The translations under genes and the position numbers were made by a program. A stretch of 13,123 bases of DNA from an uncultured Muribaculaceae bacterium (GTDB taxonomy: Bacteria > Bacteroidota > Bacteroidia > Bacteroidales > Muribaculaceae). The notes beneath the pieces were generated by a model. The model made no database searches, was not told the origin of the DNA, and was given only the letters and a program-made list of their open reading frames with translations. The stretch covers positions 1 through 13,123 of the forward strand of contig CAJTRT010000060.1 of the NCBI GenBank assembly GCA_910579105.1, read 5' to 3'. Shown piece after piece: positions 7,289 to 13,123 of this stretch. The first letter of the stretch is position 1. Each line of letters begins with the position of its first letter.

Positions 7289-7308
7289 ACCACTCATCAC
7301 CAACACCC

Positions 7309-8256
7309 ATGGCAGAACCGATCATACCCCCCGTTGACACCCGGATTATCGAAAAAGAGATGACGGAAGGCCGTTTCCTGCGACGCACCAACAAGGGGGG
7401 CAACGAGATATACGTTTTCGACGGACGGGAGGCGCCCGAGGTAATGCGCGAGATAGGACGTCTCCGCGAAATCGCCTTCCGCACCGCCGGCGGCGGTACC
7501 GGCAAGGAGTGCGACATCGACCAATACGACCTTATGGACCCGCCTTGCAGGCAGCTCGTGGTGTGGGACCCGCAGGAGAAAATCATCACCGGCGGCTACC
7601 GGTTCATCCTCGGCAAGGACATCCGCATCAATCCCGACGGCTCGCCCCGCATCGCGACCTCGCATATGTTCGACTTCTCAGAGCGCTTCATAAAGGAGAT
7701 GCTTCCGCGGACAATCGAGTTAGGACGCTCCTTCGTGAGGCTCGAATACCAGTCAAGCCGGGCCGGGGCAAAGGCGATATTCGCCCTCGACAACCTTTGG
7801 GACGGCCTCGGGGCGCTGACGGTGCTGCATCCCGAGATAAAGTACCTTTTCGGGAAATTCACGATGTATCCCAGCTACGAGCGCGAGTGCCGCGACCTGC
7901 TGCTTTACTTCCTCAACAAGCACTTCCCAGACCCCGACAACCTGGCCCGTCCGTTCCATCCGCTCGCGACGCGGCCCGACACCCGGCGTTTCGCCGAAAT
8001 CCTCAGCAGCGACAACTTCCACGACGACTACCTGACTCTGAACAGCGAGATACGCCGCCACGGCATCAACATTCCCCCGCTGGTCAACGCCTACATGACG
8101 CTCTCGCCGACGATGAAGATTTTCGGCACGGCCATAAACGACGAGTTCGGCGACGTGGAGGAGACAGGCATATTCCTCACTATCGACGACATCTTCGAGG
8201 AAAAAAAGCAACGCCATATCGAAACATTCCGATACGATGACACCGACCTGCACTAA
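7309..8256 (+). CDS. glsB: Glycine-lipid N-acyltransferase (GNAT/OlsB-type), GlsB-like
   Basis: This 315-residue protein belongs to the OlsB/hemolysin-like GNAT acyltransferases. It shows RLREIAFRTAGGGTGKECD (residues 51-69), IITGGYRFILG and ELGRSFVRLEYQ (137-148), all family hallmarks. The expected reaction is transfer of a 3-hydroxy-acyl chain from acyl-ACP to the amino group of glycine, giving the substrate for GlsA. An ornithine acceptor is possible, since OlsB is related, but the gene pair order resembles Bacteroides glycine-lipid genes. I chose ATG at 7309, which comes 20 nt after glsA stops. The frame is open far upstream, but that extension lies inside glsA. The final 20 nt overlap wzi, unusual coupling of a lipid enzyme with a capsule protein. 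Confidence 0.78.
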   Translation: MAEPIIPPVDTRIIEKEMTEGRFLRRTNKGGNEIYVFDGREAPEVMREIGRLREIAFRTAGGGTGKECDIDQYDLMDPPCRQLVVWDPQEKIITGGYRFILGKDIRINPDGSPRIATSHMFDFSERFIKEMLPRTIELGRSFVRLEYQSSRAGAKAIFALDNLWDGLGALTVLHPEIKYLFGKFTMYPSYERECRDLLLYFLNKHFPDPDNLARPFHPLATRPDTRRFAEILSSDNFHDDYLTLNSEIRRHGINIPPLVNAYMTLSPTMKIFGTAINDEFGDVEETGIFLTIDDIFEEKKQRHIETFRYDDTDLH

Positions 8257-9772
8257 ACTTAAACTCCTGGCCGCGGCGCTCCTTGTCGCGACAGGGGCGA
8301 GGGCGGAATACGCCATAAACTACCACGGAGGGCTGCTCGGCACCCTCGGCGGAGGCGGTTTCGCACCATATTATATTTCCGCCAACCGCTACGGCACCGT
8401 CACCCAGAGCGGCAACGCCCTGCTGCGGGTCGGCTTCAGCCGCGACATCGACCGCTCCAGGCGGTTCTCCTACGGCTTCGGAGCCGACTTCATCGGAGGC
8501 TACGGCAGCTCTGCCGACTATCTCTCCTTTGAGCCGGCAAAACTGCCCGACCACTGGGACTGGAATCCCGAACAGCCGGCACCTGCCTGGGTTCAGCAGC
8601 TCTACGGCGAGGTGAAGTACCGCTCGCTCTTCCTGTCGGTCGGAATGAAGCAGCGGGGATCGGCCCTGCTCGACAACTCCCTTTCGAGCGGCGACATGAC
8701 CCACAGCGCCAACGCCCGCCCCATTCCCGAAGTAAGGGCCGGATTCCTCGACTTCACCGACATCCCCTGGATCAACGGATGTGTGCAGGTACAGGGAGAG
8801 CTGTCATACGGCAAGATGATGGACGGCAAGTATAACGAAAAGCGTTACAACTACTATAACTACCACATCAACACCGGCGCCATATACACCTACAAGCGCC
8901 TGTATTTCCGCACCAAGCCCTCGATGCCGTTCTCGGCGACCGTGGGCATGCAGTCGGCCGGGTTCTTCGGAGGCACGACCACATTCTACGAAAACGGAGA
9001 GGTCACCAGATCCTACCATCTGTCGCGCGGGGCCAAAATGTTCCTCAAAATGCTGATTCCGACCGACGGCGGCGTTGATTACTACGCCGGAAGCTCGCTC
9101 GGCTCATGGGATCTGGCGCTCCGCTACCGTCTGAGGAACGGGGCCACTATCCGCGGTTACATGCAGAAGCCTTTCGAAAACGGCTCCGGCATAGGCTTCA
9201 TGAACGGCTTCGACGCCCTATGGGGTCTCGAATACAAAGCCCCGGAACCGGGATGGATAAGCGGCGCTGTCGTGGAATACATCGACCTGACGAACCAGAG
9301 CGGGCCCAACCACTGGGATCCCGACGACTTCCCCGGAACCACGATGGGGGGAGAGTCGACCGGTGCCGACGACTACTACAACAACTTCGAGTACAACTCC
9401 TTCGCCAACTACGGCATGTCGCTCGGCACCCCGTTCATTCCCTCACCTATATACAACACCAACGGATGCCTGCAATTTCTCAACAACCGCGTGCGGGGAT
9501 TCCACATAGGCATAGAGGGGCAGGCCGGCACCCAATGGGCCTACCGCGCCCTGGGCGGCTACCGCAAAGGATGGGGCACTCCGCTCATGCCGCTGCTCGA
9601 GCCCGAAAGCTCGACATCGGTAATGATCGAGGGAAAATACATGCCGGCCTCGGTAAAGGGGCTTGAAGTCTGCCTGCAGCTCGCCGGCGACAAAGGCTCC
9701 ATGTTCGGCGACCATTTCGGCGCCCTGTTCGCGGTGCGTTATTCAGGAACCCTAACTTTTGGCAAAAAATGA
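8237..9772 (+). CDS. Capsule assembly Wzi family outer-membrane protein
   Basis: This 511-residue protein starts with a signal peptide, a basic start followed by KLLAAALLVATGARA with cleavage likely after residue 23. The rest is rich in alternating aromatic and polar strands (for example WVQQLYGEVKYRSLFLSVG, SWDLALRYRLRNGATIRGYM and ALFAVRYSGTLTFG), as in a beta-barrel. Sequence character and length match the Bacteroidota Wzi capsule-assembly family. E. coli Wzi is an outer-membrane lectin that holds capsular polysaccharide on the cell. Here it probably anchors or exports a surface glycan, which the downstream legB and neuB genes suggest may contain a nonulosonic acid. The start ATG lies inside glsB (20-nt overlap), and the stop forms ATGA with the next start. 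A different 14-to-18-strand porin is the alternative. Confidence 0.75.
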   Translation: MTPTCTKLKLLAAALLVATGARAEYAINYHGGLLGTLGGGGFAPYYISANRYGTVTQSGNALLRVGFSRDIDRSRRFSYGFGADFIGGYGSSADYLSFEPAKLPDHWDWNPEQPAPAWVQQLYGEVKYRSLFLSVGMKQRGSALLDNSLSSGDMTHSANARPIPEVRAGFLDFTDIPWINGCVQVQGELSYGKMMDGKYNEKRYNYYNYHINTGAIYTYKRLYFRTKPSMPFSATVGMQSAGFFGGTTTFYENGEVTRSYHLSRGAKMFLKMLIPTDGGVDYYAGSSLGSWDLALRYRLRNGATIRGYMQKPFENGSGIGFMNGFDALWGLEYKAPEPGWISGAVVEYIDLTNQSGPNHWDPDDFPGTTMGGESTGADDYYNNFEYNSFANYGMSLGTPFIPSPIYNTNGCLQFLNNRVRGFHIGIEGQAGTQWAYRALGGYRKGWGTPLMPLLEPESSTSVMIEGKYMPASVKGLEVCLQLAGDKGSMFGDHFGALFAVRYSGTLTFGKK

Positions 9773-10251
9773 ACAACACTATACGCCAACGCCTGACGGT
9801 CTGGGCATTGATCCTTGGTTGCGTGGTTTGCGGATGCACCCGCAACAACGGCGATATCGGCTCCAAATTCGGGCTGTGGAAGCTGGCCGCGATGACTGTC
9901 GACGGCGCTCCGAATCCCGACTATGAGGGCAATATCTTCTGGGGGTTCCAAAGCGGATCGCTGACTTTCACCACCGCGGAATACACCAACGGAATCCCGG
10001 CGAACCTTAACACACCGGGGCACCTCGTCTTCGCCGGCTGGAGCGAGGCCGACGGCTACATCATTGTCGACACGGATTTCCGCGACGACCAAGGCACATA
10101 CCGCTACACGCCACCCGCAGTGCTGATGCTGCCGGAACAGACCGCCGGCATACGTCTGAAAATCCTGTCGGAGGATTCCAGAAAGATGGAACTGGAACAA
10201 ATTACCGCCGAAGGAACCCGCATCGTGTATTCGCTTCGGAAATGGAGCTGA
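9769..10251 (+). CDS. Small lipocalin-like lipoprotein
   Basis: This 160-residue protein has a short basic N-terminus (RQRL), a hydrophobic run and two possible lipobox cysteines: C18 (LILGC) and C23 (VVCGC). The mature part opens with GLWKLAAMTVDG and continues as beta-rich segments (GSLTFTTAEY, HLVFAGWSEADGYIIVDT, RKMELEQI, RIVYSLRKW). This resembles the lipocalin-like lipoproteins common in Bacteroidales (DUF4847-like); the exact family is uncertain. Such proteins sit on the inner or outer membrane and often bind lipids or other hydrophobic ligands. Placement between wzi (ATGA overlap) and legB (19-nt gap) suggests an envelope role, possibly as a Wzi partner, but no function can be assigned from sequence. 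Confidence 0.6.
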   Translation: MNNTIRQRLTVWALILGCVVCGCTRNNGDIGSKFGLWKLAAMTVDGAPNPDYEGNIFWGFQSGSLTFTTAEYTNGIPANLNTPGHLVFAGWSEADGYIIVDTDFRDDQGTYRYTPPAVLMLPEQTAGIRLKILSEDSRKMELEQITAEGTRIVYSLRKWS

Positions 10252-10270
10252 ACAAAACTGAAAAACCCAT

Positions 10271-11263
10271 ATGGCAAGAACGATAAAGAAAGCGTTAGTC
10301 ACCGGGGCCGACGGATTCATCGGCTCCCACCTGGTCGAAGAGCTGCTTTCACGCGGAATAGAAGTGAGGGCTCTCAGCCAATATAACTCCTTTAACAACT
10401 GGGGATGGCTTGAAGGGATCCATAGCGACGGACTGGAAATCGTATGCGGCGACGTGCGCGACGCGGCCTACTGCCGCCGAATCGCCCGCGGGGTCGACAC
10501 CGTGTTCCACCTGGCGGCGCTGATCGCCATCCCTTACAGCTACGAGGCTCCGGGCAGCTACGTCGACACCAACATCACCGGCACTCTGAACATCTGCCAG
10601 GCCTCGCTCGACAACAACGTGGAGCGACTGATTGTCACATCCACCTCCGAGGTCTACGGCACAGCACTCTATGTGCCTATCGACGAGAAGCACCCCCGGC
10701 AGCCCCAGTCGCCCTACTCCGCGACGAAAATCGGGGCCGACGCCATCGCCAAGAGTTTCCATAACGCGTTCGGGCTGCCGGTAGTCACTGCCAGGCCCTT
10801 CAACACCTACGGACCGCGCCAAAGCGCCCGCGCCATAATCCCCACGATCATCTCGCAGATCGCCAACGGCGAGCGGGAAATACAGGTCGGCGACCTTACC
10901 CCGACCCGCGACTTCAACTACGTTTCCGACACCTGCCGCGGCTTCGCCACCCTTGCCGAGACCGAGGGAATCGAGGGGGAAGAGTTCAACATCTCGACCG
11001 GAACGGAAATATCCATGGCAGACACGCTGAAGCTGATAGCGGAACTCATGGACGCGCCTGAGACGCGTTACGTCGTCGACCCGCGGCGGCTGCGCCCTGG
11101 CAAGAGCGAAGTGTTCCGCCTTTGCGGCGATAACGGCAAAATCACCGCGGCTACCCCGTGGCACCCCGAGGTGGGCATCGAGGAGGGACTGCGCCGCACG
11201 ATAGCCTGGTTCACCGACCCGGCGAACCTCGCACTCTACAAATCAAACATCTACAACCGATGA
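10271..11263 (+). CDS. legB: LegB-type NAD-dependent sugar-nucleotide 4,6-dehydratase
   Basis: This 330-residue extended short-chain dehydrogenase has the cofactor loop TGADGFIGSHL (11-21), the FHLAALIAIPYSYEAP segment, STSEVYG (124-130) and the catalytic YSATK (Tyr149, Lys153). The stretches RALSQYNSFNNWGWL, YVPIDEKHP, ARPFNTYGPRQSARAIIPT and LRPGKSEVFRLC match my memory of Campylobacter jejuni LegB closely. LegB removes water from a nucleotide-linked N-acetylglucosamine (GDP-GlcNAc in Campylobacter) to give a 4-keto-6-deoxy intermediate, the first committed step towards legionaminic acid. A serine replaces the aspartate often found in the dehydratase T-D-E triad, as I recall also for LegB. 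The stop overlaps the next start as ATGA. No LegC aminotransferase is in the window. It could lie beyond base 13123. Confidence 0.88.
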   Translation: MARTIKKALVTGADGFIGSHLVEELLSRGIEVRALSQYNSFNNWGWLEGIHSDGLEIVCGDVRDAAYCRRIARGVDTVFHLAALIAIPYSYEAPGSYVDTNITGTLNICQASLDNNVERLIVTSTSEVYGTALYVPIDEKHPRQPQSPYSATKIGADAIAKSFHNAFGLPVVTARPFNTYGPRQSARAIIPTIISQIANGEREIQVGDLTPTRDFNYVSDTCRGFATLAETEGIEGEEFNISTGTEISMADTLKLIAELMDAPETRYVVDPRRLRPGKSEVFRLCGDNGKITAATPWHPEVGIEEGLRRTIAWFTDPANLALYKSNIYNR

Positions 11264-12318
11264 TAGCCGAGAGCAAGCCCCATTCAGAAGCCCTCGCGCC
11301 GGAGGATATTCCAAACCCATTCGCCGAGGAGGAAGCGATGGAAAACCGCGGCGAGCTACGGGCGAAACCGCTCAGAATCCTGTTCCTGGGAGGTGCCAAG
11401 CGCGTCTCCATCGGGCGTATGTTCCTTGATGCCGCCACGCGCCTCGGCTACCGGGGGGAGCTGTTCAGCTACGAGCTCGACAGCGAAGTACCCCTGGCCG
11501 AAATAGCCGCCATAATACCCGGCCTCAGATGGAACGACCCCGGACTGATGGACGAACTGCGCCGGGTGTGCGGGCGCCACTCGATAGACATCGTGGTGCC
11601 TTTCGTGGATCCCGCCATCGAGGCCGCCGCGATGCTCGACGGATTCCGGCGCCCGGACAACGGCCTCGTACGGAGCGCCACCCACACCGACGCCTCGGAA
11701 ATCGCGCGGATTTTCGACAAGGTGGAAGCCAACACGCTGTTTCTTTCCCGCGGGCTTCCCGTGCCTAAGGACTATCCCCTGCGCGGAGCCTTCTTCCCGA
11801 TGATCGCCAAGCCCCGTTTCGGCTCGGCCTCACAGGGCATCATCATACTCCACCGACCGACCGAGCTGGCCGACATCCCCAACCCCGAGGACTACCTTAT
11901 CCAGGAATATGTGGCGCGGAGGGAGGAGTTCACCGTCGACTGCTACGTCAGCGGAGCCGACGGGGAGATTGTCTGCGCCGTGCCGCGCCGCAGGCTGGCG
12001 GTGGTAGGGGGCGAAGTCTCCGCTACCGTCACACTCCGCAACCCGGCGATCGAGGCGCTCGCCCGCGAGACATTGCGCCAGACCGGGCTGCGCGGGCCCG
12101 TCACCATCCAGATGCTCCGCGACACTACCGACGGGCGCCTGATGCTGATGGAAATCAACCCGCGGCTCGGCGGGGGAGCCGTCTGCTCGGTCCACGCCGG
12201 AGCCGACCTCCCTCTGATGATCCTCTCCGACCTCCTTGGCACAAAACCCGCCGTATGCGACAACTGGCTCGACGGCGTGAAAATATGCCGCTACATGCAG
12301 GAGGTCGTCTTCAAATGA
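11260..12318 (+). CDS. ATP-grasp enzyme (CarB-like) in nonulosonate gene cluster
   Basis: This 352-residue protein has an N-terminal Rossmann-like part (PLRILFLGGAKRVSIGRMF) and an ATP-grasp domain. PMIAKPRFGSASQGI (180-194) holds Lys184 and a flexible glycine/serine loop, LIQEYVARREEFTVD (213-227) gives the adenine contact and following strand, and LMEINPRLGGG (296-306) contains the metal ligands Glu298 and Asn300. Such enzymes form an acyl-phosphate and join it to an amine or thiol. CarB-like single-domain versions recur in surface-polysaccharide clusters with unknown substrates. Position between legB and neuB points to sugar modification, such as adding an amino acid or carbamoyl-like group, but this is inference. 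Translation probably starts at 11260 by ATGA overlap. ATG 11338 is a shorter option that removes a low-complexity acidic leader of 26 residues. Confidence 0.75.
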   Translation: MIAESKPHSEALAPEDIPNPFAEEEAMENRGELRAKPLRILFLGGAKRVSIGRMFLDAATRLGYRGELFSYELDSEVPLAEIAAIIPGLRWNDPGLMDELRRVCGRHSIDIVVPFVDPAIEAAAMLDGFRRPDNGLVRSATHTDASEIARIFDKVEANTLFLSRGLPVPKDYPLRGAFFPMIAKPRFGSASQGIIILHRPTELADIPNPEDYLIQEYVARREEFTVDCYVSGADGEIVCAVPRRRLAVVGGEVSATVTLRNPAIEALARETLRQTGLRGPVTIQMLRDTTDGRLMLMEINPRLGGGAVCSVHAGADLPLMILSDLLGTKPAVCDNWLDGVKICRYMQEVVFK

Positions 12319-12328
12319 CCATAAGGCG

Positions 12329-12397
12329 TTGTAGGGACGCGGCGTGCCGCGTATCGCCGGCAATACGAATTATACGCGGCACGCCGCGTCCCTACAA
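12329..12397. repeat. Perfect 26-bp inverted repeat, REP/hairpin-like
   Basis: The arms at 12329-12354 and 12372-12397 are exact reverse complements, separated by a 17-nt loop. The core of each arm is nearly self-complementary (ACGCGGC, two bases, GCCGCGT), so each arm could also form its own small hairpin. It begins 10 nt after the ATP-grasp stop and ends 24 nt before the neuB ATG. No run of T follows, so it does not look like an intrinsic terminator. It may be a dispersed REP/MITE-type element or an RNA structure protecting or tuning the transcript. No other copy was seen in this window. Confidence 0.93.
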
Positions 12398-12404
12398 TTA
12401 AATC

Positions 12405-12410
12405 AGGAGG
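12405..12410 (+). promoter_or_regulatory. Strong AGGAGG Shine-Dalgarno before neuB
   Basis: AGGAGG ends 11 nt before the ATG at 12422 and supports this start. A second ATG at 12428 would lie 17 nt away. Bacteroidota genes rarely carry such motifs, and I saw none as strong before the other genes in the window. It lies 7 nt after the end of the inverted repeat. Confidence 0.6.
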
Positions 12411-12421
12411 GTAACACAATT

Positions 12422-13123
12422 ATGAGCATGCGACAAAAAGAGATTTTCCCGACAGGAAAGGTCATCATCATCGCCGAAGCGGGAGTAAACCATAACGGCG
12501 ACTACGGGCGCGCGGTGGAGATGATCGCCGCCGCGAAAGAGGCCGGAGCCGACTATGTGAAGTTCCAGACGGCGGTGCCGGAGCTGGTCATCTCGTCCGT
12601 CGCCCCCAAGGCGGAGTATCAGAAAGAAACCACCGGGGCCGAAGAGAGCCAGCTGGAGATGTGCCGCAAAATCCACCTCCGGCTCGACGACTACGCTCCC
12701 CTGGCCGGTGAGTGCCGCCGGCAGGGAATCGGATTCATGTCGACCCCGTTCGACCTCCGCTCCATCGACTGCCTCGCACCCCTCGGGATGGACTACTGGA
12801 AAATACCGTCGGGCGAGATCACCAACCTCCCATACCTGCGCAAAATCGGCGCTCTCGGGGAGCCTGTCATCCTTTCCACCGGCATGTCGGAACTCGACGA
12901 GGTGGCAGCCGCACTGCGCGTGCTCGAAGAAGCCGGAACGCCGCACCGCATGGTAGGACTGCTACATTGCAACACACAGTACCCCACCCCGATGCGCGAC
13001 GTCAACCTGCACGCCATGGAAGCGCTCCGCTCCCTTGGCGCGGGAGCGGTCGGTTACAGCGACCACACCGTCGGCACCGAGGTACCCGTGGCGGCCGTAG
13101 CCATGGGCGCCGCAATCATCGAG
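12422..13123 (+). CDS. NeuB/LegI-family sialic acid-type synthase, N-terminal part (3' end outside window)
   Basis: The first 234 codons are present, with no stop before the window edge. The (beta/alpha)8 barrel shows IIAEAGVNHNG (16-26), VKFQTAVPELV, STPFD, YWKIPSGEITN, ILSTGMS (150-156), LLHCNTQYPTP (180-190) and VGYSDHTVGTE (210-220), all typical of NeuB/LegI. These enzymes condense phosphoenolpyruvate with an N-acetyl hexosamine-type sugar to form a nine-carbon nonulosonic acid such as legionaminic or neuraminic acid. The upstream legB points to a legionaminic-type product (LegI). The C-terminal antifreeze-like SAF domain would lie beyond the window. The intergenic gap of 103 nt, unlike the tight spacing upstream, contains the inverted repeat and a strong ribosome-binding site. 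A separate promoter within or downstream of the repeat is possible but not seen. Confidence 0.92.
   Translation, partial: MSMRQKEIFPTGKVIIIAEAGVNHNGDYGRAVEMIAAAKEAGADYVKFQTAVPELVISSVAPKAEYQKETTGAEESQLEMCRKIHLRLDDYAPLAGECRRQGIGFMSTPFDLRSIDCLAPLGMDYWKIPSGEITNLPYLRKIGALGEPVILSTGMSELDEVAAALRVLEEAGTPHRMVGLLHCNTQYPTPMRDVNLHAMEALRSLGAGAVGYSDHTVGTEVPVAAVAMGAAIIE

Noticed and set aside
6898..7308. Upstream extension of the GlsB frame from 6898
   Set aside because: The extension lies inside glsA, is low-complexity Arg/Pro/Gln-rich sequence, and the family-like N-terminus begins at 7309.
11158..11259. Longer ATP-grasp start at 11158
   Set aside because: It lies inside legB; the ATGA overlap at 11260 is more natural.
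12329..12397. Intrinsic transcription terminator
   Set aside because: No T-run follows on either side, and the downstream gene appears to belong to the same functional set.

Overview
The window is GC-rich and densely coding, with many 4-20 nt gene overlaps. It reads as a chromosome segment of a Bacteroidales bacterium, most likely Muribaculaceae-like. The evidence is a glycine-lipid acyltransferase pair of the Bacteroides type (glsA/glsB), a Bacteroidota-type Wzi protein, a TAnnTTTG-like -7 box, and an almost complete lack of Shine-Dalgarno sequences. The assignment comes from gene content and was not tested by a search.

Layout. (1) 1-3920, plus strand, one apparent operon: the end of a DUF2148 Fe-S protein, a ComF-type phosphoribosyltransferase, a GT4 glycosyltransferase, and a five-helix LTA-synthase-like phosphoglycerol transferase. 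(2) 3950-6307, minus strand: a low-GC KilA-N gene broken by one in-frame stop, a YigZ/IMPACT protein, and a GNGPSL-motif protein that may be a glycosyltransferase. (3) 6308-6400: a short divergent intergenic region with candidate promoters on both strands. (4) 6401-13123, plus strand, a long gene run: glsA, glsB, wzi, a lipocalin-like lipoprotein, legB, an ATP-grasp enzyme, a perfect 26-bp inverted repeat, and the first 234 codons of a NeuB/LegI sialic-acid-type synthase, cut by the window end.

How the genes may work together: the right-hand run joins membrane lipid acylation (glycine lipids), an outer-membrane capsule-binding barrel, and the start of a nonulosonic acid pathway (LegB dehydratase, NeuB-family condensing enzyme). 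Its theme is cell-envelope and surface-glycan construction. The left-hand GT4 and LTA-synthase-like pair is also envelope-related.

The strongest unusual points are the long inverted repeat followed by a strong AGGAGG before neuB, the 20-nt overlap of glsB with wzi, the uncharacterised ATP-grasp enzyme inside the nonulosonate genes, and a 32-bp perfect palindrome inside the KilA-N gene that encodes the same ten-residue peptide on both strands. No tRNA, rRNA, CRISPR array or transposase was found. The only gene-free stretches are short (the longest is 103 nt, 12319-12421).
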